Below are positions 50,086 through 62,610 of a stretch of 64,000 bases of DNA, piece after piece. The DNA lies in contig OZ025246.1 in NCBI GenBank assembly GCA_964019155.1, forward strand, positions 4,460,566 to 4,524,565, read 5' to 3'. Made by a program: the position numbers and the translations under genes. The stretch's first letter is position 1. Each line of letters begins with the position of its first letter. The notes under the pieces are model-generated. The model did not search any database and was not told the origin of the DNA. It saw only the letters and a list, made by a program, of their open reading frames with translations. Source of the DNA: Osedax fenrisi (Eukaryota; Annelida; Polychaeta; Sabellida; Siboglinidae).

Positions 50086-50211
50086 CTGCGGGGGTGTTAC
50101 AGGATGAGCAAAAGGGGCGGGGAAGAGCTAAACTATTGCAATGATAATGAGATGTACTACAATCGCAGTATGAATATACATAATAATAATAGCATGTATT
50201 CATTGAATCAC

Positions 50212-50246
<35 letters not shown>

Positions 50247-51225
50247 TGTTGCAATCGAAGCCTACTATCAGAGTATAGGTATAGTATTCGGAAAAATATA
50301 GTATAGTTCAAAATAGTTGAGTATCAGTTCTAGAGTTTATAATTATTGAGTATCAGTATCAGTTCGAAGTCCGAAGTTCGTTTGCAATATTAATATATGT
50401 ATATATATATATGAATAATAATGAATAATAATTATAAAATATAAAATGTATACGAAATTTCGCAATCTATAGAAATGTCACTTTCATAATATAAAGCGAA
50501 CGTGCGCACTGTTTTATTTTAAATTTAGTAGGCTATAACTCTAATTTCAGAAATTATTAATATAATTATAATAATAATAAGTATATAAAATATAATACTA
50601 ACATCGGCATATCTAATTTCTGAAGATATGTTATTGTTTAATAAATTGATATAAATATGATATAAACTATGTGTATAGGTGTAAATATTGTATATAAATA
50701 TGAAGGATATATGAATTATTTGTTAGGATATATGCTCTCGAAGATTACTTACTCATATGTATATATTTAATTTAAAATCATGAATATATGAATCGGCAAT
50801 ATGAAACATATGTGATGATCCAATATATATTATTAAATAAAATAGTCTACAAAAATTAATAACAAATTTGAGTATAGTATCAGTTCGAAAGAGTTGAGTA
50901 TCAGTTTGAGTCCGAAGTTCGATTGCATCACTAAGCGGATACAAATGGATCCCTTAAGAAGTCATAGACTTGTACATGTTATAAATAACTGTTAGGGGCC
51001 AGGACAATTCAATACGAATATAGTGTATAGTATATATAATGAGAATAGATGATACAGAGCGAAGGTATAAGGAAGTTAATGGATATAGAGTAATCGGTAG
51101 AGTATAGGTTACAGTCAACGAATGTAGATACTAGGAAAATAAATAGTTATGTATTGAAGTGGCGATATACATTTAAATTAATATATTTTAGAATGTTTTT
51201 AGAGAATAAATAATTTAAAATAATT

Positions 51226-51263
<38 letters not shown>

Positions 51264-54200
51264 TAATATTATATATCATATATTTTATATATTATATATT
51301 TTATATATTATATATTTTATATATTATATATTTTATATATTATATATTTTATATATTATATATTTTATATATTATATATTTTATATATTATATATTTTAT
51401 ATATTATATATTTTATATATTATATATTTTATATATTATATATTTTATATATTTTATATATTATATATTTTATATATTATATATTTTATATATTATATAT
51501 TTTATATATTATATATTTTATATATTATATATTTTATATATTATATATTTTATATATTATATATTTTATATATTATATATTTTATATATTATATATTTTA
51601 TATATTATATATTTTACATATTATATATATTATATTATATATATAATATATAATATTATATATAATATACTGTATTCCTCCTCAAATCTATATACATTAT
51701 ATTTAAGGCATATTATCTAATTAACATGACCCAAATGAGAATTACACAAGTCATTGTACTTACCATCGAGCGTTAGTATGTTGTCGTTGGTGGTGAAGTC
51801 AAGGTCGCTATCGGAGAGGTCAGTTGACAGGTCGGAAAAGTCAGTCAAGCTTGTGTCAGAGAGTAAGTCAAAATCTGTGTGTCGATGAATCGTGCAGTAG
51901 AGGCACGTTATTGTGATGATGAATCATGCAGTAGAGGCAAGTTATTGTGATGGTGATTCACGGATTACATTTAATCTATTGTGATGATAAACTGACAGAT
52001 TTCTTATTAATAATTTGTTATTTAAGTTTACGATTCAGTAAATTATTATGCTTCGAATATTAGAGAAATATATTATTAAGAGAAATTTTTGAAATATAAT
52101 ATATATTAGAAATATAGTTTCAATATAATATAACTTTTAAATATAATAATAAATAGTTAGTATAACATGTGATATTAATTATAATAAGACGAATAGTGTA
52201 CAACGCAAAGGGACAAACCTAAGCTATCACACTTTTTGATTGGTCGGAATGTGGATTTCTTCGATTGCGTAAACTATTAAATTTGATAAAGATTATATTT
52301 AATAATAATATATGCAAAAATATATACAATATCTACATAGCGACGGCTATGTTGATATTGTAATTTAGTAAACAAATTTATAGCTTTATTCCCATATATA
52401 AAAAAATGTAATTTCTTAAATCTAATCAATTTTGCCATATATTGTACGGAATTAATTTCAATATTTAAGTAGTCATTTCAGGGAAGAATATAGTTTTAAA
52501 AGCTATTTAGAAAATAAGAAAATTGAATTATCTAAACGTTAATTTATTAAACAAGAAAAATCTAATTCGGCAATAGCTCGAATTTAAATTATAGGAAACA
52601 GTTTGTTAAAAATATACATAATACATAATATCTAATACAATCTATATAATAATTAATTGTAATACATTTCACATTAAAAATGGATTGTAGTATATGTAAC
52701 TTAGGAATTATTAACAACAATTATATAACATCTAGTAATAAATACCATTATAAATGCTTATTTAGAGCCCAAATTATGAAAAAACAAAATGGTCGAATAA
52801 ATCACTACCAAAATATGTTATTCAATTGTTTAGATCACAACATTTTATATTTAAATGTAATACATGTATACATAATAATAATAATACGCCAATAAATCTA
52901 CCTAGTTTAAATAACTCATTACCATTGTCTACTATTATTAATAATAGTAATATTAATGATTTAATAAATAGTACAGAAAATAAATTATATATTTATTATC
53001 AAAAATCACTGAAATAAGTGATATGATTGTTGTTAAAAATCATACGCTAATGTAACCTCTACTGTAACCACTTCTGATACCTTTACTGACAATTTAGTAA
53101 AGTCAATAAATATTATTATAATTAATTTAGATATCTATAACAATATTTAAATAATTATTCACAATATAAATATTCCTAATAATTATAAAACTAATTTCTT
53201 TAAATACTTAGTAAATATTATTTGTAAAAGAGTAGATATTAATAAATCATGTATATTCTCAATAGTTCAATTATCATGTAAAGGGATATCGCCATGGATA
53301 AATTCGTTAAACCAGTAAAAAAATTATCTTTTTTTTTATTATGTACTATTGATTGATTATATGTTATTTAGTAACTGTGAACACATTATCTATGAAATTA
53401 GTTTAGAAATAGCATAAAAAGCATATTTTATAGCATTCCTTTTTAAAATAAATTAATTATTTTGAAATCTACATTCAAAACTAATATAAATTGTTATGTA
53501 ATATTTTATATATAATATAATCACAATTTAAAAAAATTAAAAAACTGAATTTATTACATTTATTTGATTTATAATATAAATAATTTATTTTGAAATCTTC
53601 ATTCCTATAGGAATTTTTATAACTAATATAAATTTTTATAAATGGACATAATAGACATATTTAATATATTTAAGGGACCTATTAGAGCCATATATGGTTA
53701 TAAGTGAAAACTTCATCTAAGTTCCTGGATAGGATGTAAGGACTTCACCAAATAACAATAACAACACAATGTATTGTATGTTGTAGCAACCTGAGGTTTA
53801 ACTCGCAGATCTACTTTCTGTCGGGGAACCGCTGTAGCGTTATTATGTTTAGGTTCCAACTTCACGTTCTTCAGATTCGCTGTGTGTGTGTTGATAGCAT
53901 CGGTGTAAAGCAAGTGGATTAGCCGTTGAATGTAGTATATGATACAATGAGTCGAGACCCACTGCTAAATACTTACTAGATGTTAAATTATTATTATTTA
54001 ATAATAGTTATATATATATATATTTATAAATACAACATGTCATTATTCCTTATAATTTTATAATTTAAATATATTTAAATTGACGATACCATTTTATTGA
54101 CTAAATTAATAGATATAGATATAATTCACCTCTAACTATTTCGACGAATATCATACTGACATACTGAATATTATATTGACATATATAATATGACTAATAT

Positions 54201-57200
54201 TGAATCAAAATCACTGATGCCATTTTGTTAATTTATTAATTATTTTACATGTATTGCGTGCGTCAATCAAGCTTATCCACTTTCCTTATACTGATGATTA
54301 ATATTGGTCAGAGAGTTATATATACAGTTAACTCTTGATAACTCATAATTCTAGGGATCGAAGAAATATTTCTGAGATATCTAATTATTCTTACATGTAT
54401 TTACATAGGTACACAACCAAACTAGCATATGTAAACAGTCTCAGTTAGTTTCTGATATATAGAGAGACTGAAATATTGATAGTTTGATTTGTTAATATCA
54501 TTCGAATATGTATATATATATATATAGAATACAAAAAATTAATAAATTAAAAAGAAAAAAAATTAAATTGTTTGTTAATTTCCCAATTTATTGCTTGTTG
54601 GCTAGGAATAATAAATCTCACTTATTTATTATTTATATATATATATATATATATAATAATAATATTATCATATATATCTATTACTATTATCAACATAGAA
54701 ATAACCTATTTCAAATTCCATTCTATTAATAGAATTCGTGAACGTATTCTGTTGATTTTGAATTTCATGTTGTCTGTAAATAAAGAATTGATGTATATAT
54801 TGTTCTATATATACATATGTTTAAGATTCATATTTATTATTTCGTTATTATTAGAAACCGAAGAACATATACAGATTCATTCGAATACACATGTGTACCA
54901 AATGCCTATGGCTAAGGCCTCAGACACATAAGAAGTAGGACACGGGTTCAAGCCCCGTCAGGACCATTAAAATAGGTATTAAAATAATATTTATAAGTTA
55001 TCTTATATAATTGTGTATAAATACATGATCGGCTCTCGTTAAAACCATGGATAGCGGCTTCGAAGGGACATTAGAGCCATATATGGTTATAAGTGAAAAC
55101 TTGATCTAAGTTCCTGGATGTGATGAAAGGACTCCACTAAACAATAACAATAACAATAACATACATACGTATGCACACACACACACACTCATACAAAGCT
55201 GATAATCATCTGCCTCAATTCTTGAATGCCTGTAACCTACCCATATTACCAGTTGAATACATTGCTCCTCTCTATGTAATAAACTTTCCAATTTATTCGT
55301 AATTAAAAAAATAATCATATATTTAAAAAGAAGCTCCTTTTTAAATATATGATTATTTTTTTCATTACGAATATAATAGTAATCAAAAATAGTAATTACC
55401 TAGGCATTTACTAAAAAGTACAGAACTTAATTATCGTACCATACTAATAATACACAGCTACATAAATTTAGTAACTAGTTTAATTATAACATTATTCACA
55501 TGGGTCGTGTTTTATTCGCTTCTGTTTACCACGCGAAATAATGTATATATATATATATATATACTATATCGTTTGATATTATATTGTTCCATGTTTTAAC
55601 ATTATATTATTTTTATTTTTATTATTGATATCGTTTTAACACTCCTGATTGGGTACAATACCTAGATATTTGCGTATAAATAAATAAATACACACACATG
55701 CGCGATCACATACGCGCGCACAAACATGTATACACACACACATTTAAACTGCCTATGTGGCTCAGTGGCTAAGGCGTCAGACACACAAGCAGTAGGACAC
55801 GGGTTCGACCCTCGTCCGGACCATTAATTTATTTTATAAAATGGGTCTTAAAATATTATTTAGAAGTGATCTTATATAATTGTGTATAAATAAATGATCG
55901 GCTCTCGTTAAAACCATGGATGCCTTAACATGAGAGCGGCTTCGAAGGGACATTAGAGCCATATATGGTTATAAGTGAAAACTTCATCTAAGTTCCTGGA
56001 TGGGATGAAAGGACTCCACCAAATAAAAATAACAATAACAATAACATCAACAAAAACCTTTCCTGAAAAACGCGTATCATCTGATCGTTTTGCGAGACGA
56101 TGAAAGTCTTCTGCGTGACCTCTAACCTCTGCAAAGATTATAGAATCAACGTTATCGGCATGTCGTAAACTAAATATATTACTATTCGTAGTAGATTGAT
56201 ATTCAAAATATAACTATTGACTATGTCCTCAGCGCATGTTGAGTATTACAGGAACTCCTGATAACACAATAAACGGTAAAGTAATTTAAAGTTATTAAAG
56301 GGCATACTAAAGTTCATACTAAAGGTTAGACTAAAGATCAAACTATATATCATATTAAGGTCATACTAAAGTGCATACTAAAGGTCATACTAAAGATCAT
56401 ATTAAGGTCATACTATAGGTCATAAGTCGTACATATCATGCTTCGATCAGATACTACGGCGCCGTCTATTTGCTAGTTCACCGAACACAATGCCCAACTA
56501 TCTTAATTAATAATCATGTTTAGGTAATCTAAAATAAGTGTTTCTTTATATTTGTAAACTAATAGGAATAACTATATATATATTAAATATATATATATCA
56601 ATTCATATTATAAATATATAGCATAAGGATATTTAATAAATATTATTTTATGTATACACCTAAAGATTATATATCTTATATAATAAATAATATTATATAA
56701 ATAAAATACGATATTTAAATTATATGATTTATGAAAAATATTAGAGAATAACCAAATTTAAATCACTATTTACTGTGATAAATAAACTACAAGAAACACA
56801 CACTTAATAACATAATAAAACATATGTGCAAAATTGTTAAGCTTCCAAAATAAATACATACCATTAACTACTAAAATAAATTAATTTAAAACACTATAAA
56901 TGTTATACATATAAAGATAGAACTATAAAATAATACATTTTAAGATAATAGAATAATACTAATGACTCTTGAACAATTAAAAAAATTACACAGATTCAAA
57001 TAAAATCATATGAATAATAAATAAATCCAACAATTTAACAATTAAAATTTAACAAATAAAATATTAAAACTCAATTATTTTTAAAATATAATACATTAAT
57101 ATATGTGTACGATCTTCATAACAATTATAGCTAGCTTACATATCAAATATGAAAATAAATATAAATTAAGAATAAATCGTCCTACAAAATATAATTTACG

Positions 57201-60200
57201 CAATCGATAAAACTAATAAATAGAATTCTAATAATAGGATCTAAACTATGGAATATTTCCCTATAAACTTTCAAAATATAAAATAAAAATGCATGTAAAA
57301 AATAACAATTTACTCATTGAATCGAAAAATTATAAATTTATATATAAAAAATATATGAAATAATTATTTTTATTAAAATATTAATATATAAATATTAAAA
57401 AAAAAATATTGACTTATTAATATATATGTATTAGTATATTATATTATTGTATTTTTATATGACTATGTACTATGCATTATTCTATTACTATACACACTAT
57501 ATAAAGCAATACAAGATAATTAAAGAGAATAAAACCTAAAACTTTTTCAATGAAAAAGATTATAATTTTGATTTATTATTCCATTATAAATTAAAAACTA
57601 GCATATTAAAATCAAATTAATATTATTAATATCGACCTAACTAAATGTAATTCAAATTATATTTTAATAATATCAAAATAAAGTTGTAGAAAAATAAAAT
57701 GTTCAATGTTGCATATTACAATTGATTATAATGGTATGTTATTTATTATACACAGTATTAATAATAGTAGTTATATAACTATATAACTTAGTATATACTA
57801 TTCTCTAAGGCAAGGTGAGAAACAAAACGAATATTACAGTATAATTATCTGTATTTTAGGTAAAATTATCTGTATTATAGGTATAATTGTCTGTATTATA
57901 GGTATAATTGTCACTATTGAAATAACCGAGAGACATTCTGTGATGTACTTCTTCGTGTTGAACTCATTAGACTTAGAGTTGATCTTCTTCAGCGCCTTAG
58001 TTAGGTATTTTATGTCTTCTAAGGGTATGGGTATTAAGATGGGTATTACAGTTGCGACAATATATATATATATATATATTTATATTTTTGTTTTTTTTTT
58101 GTATTTTGGTGGAGTACTTTCATCCCATCCAGGAACTTAGATGAAGTTTTCACTTATAACCATATTACTCTAATGTCCCTTCGAAGCCGCTCTCATGTTA
58201 AGGCATCCATGGTTTAAAGAGAGACGATAATTTATTTATACAAAATTATATAAGATCACTTCTAAACAATATTTTAAAATCTAAATTGTAATGGTCGGGA
58301 CGAGGGTCGAACCTGTGTCCTACTGCTTGTGTGCCTGACACTTTAGCAAACTGAGCCACACAGGCAGTTAATATATATATATATATATAAATAAATGGCA
58401 AAACTTGGAATTTAGAAATAATTGCAAACTAAATAATTGAAAAATAGCTTGTAGCTAATATTGATTATTATTTTGTTATTATTATATTTTACATTTGTAT
58501 AAATATTTCGATGTATAATATTCGAAATCGTAATATATATATAATAGACTAAGATTACTATTCAAATTAGAGTAACTAAAATGCTGACTATTACATAATA
58601 ATGATATATGTGTTGGATAAACTTATTGATAAAGGTAACCATGTAATTGGAATTCATATTTATTGGTAGATAGTATAGAAACCATGGTAACATTAATAAC
58701 TGAACGACTGCTGATAGTCTAGGATTACCTTCCTGCTTCTGAGTTTTCTGGTGATTCAGGAATTTCTCGTGCGAAAGTTTCTCTACTTGCAGCTGTAGTT
58801 TTTCGATAGCCTAAAAATAGTAATAATTCATTAACGCCTTAATAATATTGATACTTTTTTAATAACAATTCATTAATAATAATAATTCACTAATACTATT
58901 AATAGTTACTCATGGATTTATATATATATATATATATATGATTCATTAATTTATATATATATTATTACTTAAATTTAATACTTATTTTATTAATCGATTA
59001 ATTGTTAGATACAAATGTTATTAGTATATAGTATTGATTCAAAAATCTATAGAAATATTACATATCATTAGTTTACTACCTATTGCATATTAATTGTAAC
59101 GATTATATATAATTGGAACGCACAGTGATCAGCGGTGATATCGGCAAGTCACGAGGAAATATACGCACTATAACATACATACGACTAGAGTACGATACAA
59201 TGGATCAACAGTACGATTAGACTCATCAATGTGAATACATCATCACGCGATCATATAGATATTATTCACTAACACTACTACTATTACTTCTACTTATATA
59301 TCCACGATATACAAATCTGGAATGATCTCCTATACCATAATCGTTCCATTAAGTCAACTCTATATTTAAGTAAAAACTAAATAAATTCCCGTTCGCACAA
59401 TAATTATATTTCAAGAAAACTTTCATACAGAAGTTGATGCAAGTGAATAAACCAATAGATAGTAATAACTATGTTCCATCTTGGTCTAAACAAGTGCTTC
59501 ACAACCTATGGGTCATGACCACAATTTGGGTCGTTTGGTTTTTTTTGGGTCGCGAGTCAATTTCTAAAATATTTATATAAATTTATATATATATATATTA
59601 TAATTTAAATTATTTGTTTACGAATAAAGTTCAATAATAAATAATTAAATTTGTCATCGGGTCATGGTATATTTTAAATTAAGAATTATCAAAAAAAAGT
59701 GTCACGATGAAAAAACGTTAGTAACCACTGGTCTAAACGTACTGCGATAACATAACGAGCCACACAACACCAAGAGAGATAGCCCTACCGAGGTTTGGGT
59801 GTCTATTCTCTCGAGGATATCGTTGATGGAGGCGTCGTAGTTACTCGTGGTACGGCGTAGGTGTTCGGTCTTGTCACGGAACACGGCGCCATCTAGGTAA
59901 CGTTGATTCTGTGAAGGGCGAGGGAGGTCAGGGTAATGAAGAGTGGGGGGTAAGAGAGGAGAGAGAATAGGGGAAGGTGAAGGGCGGGGGGAGTCAGGGT
60001 AATGAAGAGTGGGGGGTAGAGGAGATAGAGTAGGGGAAGGTGAGGGTGAGGGGGAGTCAAGATAAGGGCTAGTGGGTTACATTAGGGATGAGGGAAAGGA
60101 GGTTAGGGGAAAGAAGGGTTAGGGTTATGAGAGCAGATCGTGTGGTTACACGTAATTCTTTACTATAATACAGAAAAGTTTAGTATAACCATCGGCATTG

Positions 60201-60404
60201 TTGTAGAGTATGTTTAGTTATTAGTATTAATTATTCTTTTACAGAGAGAATATGCCGTATATATATATATATGATTCTCCTTTCTATTTTGTTTTCGTTA
60301 TACTCACGCACTATTTATTATTATTATTATTACTGTTATATATAAGTAACATACTACTTAAAACACATTCGAGAATAGCGCTCGCTATTATATTTGTTTA
60401 TAAT

Positions 60405-60474
<70 letters not shown>

Positions 60475-62551
60475 GTATACTATAATGTATTCACATACAC
60501 GAGAGACACAGTTGAGCTACCATTGATCTCGTACTTATATCTATAAATAGACGTCGCACACATCTTATTATACCGACTAGTCATGCGTGGCACCCGTAAC
60601 TAATAATATATAGTTATATAAGCCGACGTTATTATCTGTAACACGTTGCCATCTTAATCTTTTATATATTAACCTATCAGTTGTAATTTTACAAATAAAC
60701 ATGTTATGCTAGACTAAAATAGGGATGGAGGAATAGTGGGGTATGAGGGAGAATTGAACTCCAATTCGAATAATTGGTTGTTTAAGTCACCACTGAAATC
60801 TCAATAAATAGCTTACGCTAGTAATGCTCTGATTTGTCCGTTGATAATGCGAGTGAGGTATGAAATCATAGCTACGGTCTCGATACGCATGCAGTAAGAG
60901 TTGTATACAGGAAGTGAGAGGTGGGGGAAGAGGGAGGAAGATGCCCGGAGGAGTGGGGAGACAGGGTCGTTAAATATACGAAGTAGTAACCTCCATGCCA
61001 TCGAATGTATTGTGCATTATATTTCTGGGCTGATAGTTCAGCATTCTTTCCTTCGGGAGTAGAGATTAATGTTAATGCCTATAATTTATCGTAGTCTGTC
61101 TAGCTACGTAAAGTATACTATACCAAGTATTAGAAGTGTATAAACCATTGGTTTACAGGTTTACAGGTAAAGGGGGTTTACCCATTACAAGTATATTATA
61201 TATTTTAACTTTAAAACAATTTTCTATCAAGTTAACCGGCAACTTGCATGAAATATAATAACTTTATAGGGGGTATCCCATTACAAATTGATAGAAAATG
61301 GTTTTAGTTACAATATTTCCGGCAAGTTTCCGGAAAATCTTGTAGTGGGATACCCCTTAATATATGGGTCCACTAAGCTAAATATAATGAATTATATCAT
61401 GAAAATCGTACAGGTGAATTAAATATTTTCGTCTCATTTCCTTGCACTATTACGATAACAGACGCTTTATATTAGCAATGCGTGTGGTTCGTGCTTAAAC
61501 TTGGAAACACCGACTAGTATTATGTATACATAATACCAAAATGGTGACCAATATGTCGATTAGCAGTAGAACTTAGCACATATCACATTATGCAATAAAT
61601 TACAATGTCTGAATATGGAATGTGTGTAATTATTATTATTGGATATACTATAGTGTTTATCCAATACTTTAAATTATAAAAAAAAACTTATATATATATA
61701 TATATATATATTAGAATAGCATATCAGATGTATTATTTAAATAAAATATATTATCGTTAAAATGCATTATAAAATTAGTAGATTATGACTTTATAGATTT
61801 CATTATATATTTTACTATTAATAATTATAAATATTATATATATTATATAATAATAATTACACATATTCCATATTCAGACATTGTAATTGACAATGAGATA
61901 TGTGCTAAGTTCTACTGCTAATCGACACATTGGTTACCATCATTACGATAATAATGATAAATATATTCAATACAAAATACGATTTGTATGCTCATCGTGA
62001 CAAAAATAGTATTCCCAGTTATGTATTTAAAAACATTACATATATTATAAAAACGTAGATATAAAATAAATGAATTAATAATATTAATTATTAATATATA
62101 AACCCCATATTTAAATAGTTTCAACTATTTTGGTCTTTGGTAATATTATAATAATATATAATATATATAATATATACTATATAATATAGAATAGTATATA
62201 AATATCTATAAATATTATATTTAATATTGAATATATATATTCAAAATTAAATATTTAAATTGTTACAAATTATAATGTGTAACAATTTAAATAATAATGA
62301 AAATATTGAATTATTTTTAATATTGATATTGCATTTATTTAATTTAATATGTTATTCGGTGAATACTTAATATGTATGATCGTATCATAATGATAATCAT
62401 TATGGTTATAATGATTTAATTATTAAATAATTATAATAATAGATTATTGTTAATTATTGAATAATGATTATTTTAATAATAATTATAATAATTATTGTGA
62501 ATACAACCCATCTTGGCCGCGATACTTTTCAAAGTTAAAGTTAAGCGTAAC

Positions 62552-62610
<59 letters not shown>

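Noticed and set aside
49855..50301. Plus-strand 148-codon frame
   Set aside because: It overlaps the acidic last exon of the minus-strand gene and continues into a (TA)n tract; no splice or similarity support.
56058..58810. Naming the minus-strand gene SAS-6 or FAM81
   Set aside because: Only generic coiled-coil similarity (for example SQNDQMIRVF) recalled from memory; no diagnostic domain is visible.
60817..60878. Alternative frame (RSYDFIPHSHYQRTNQSITS) that would give phase 0 into the next exon
   Set aside because: It breaks phase with the first exon and lacks the helical character of the rest; kept as a possibility only.
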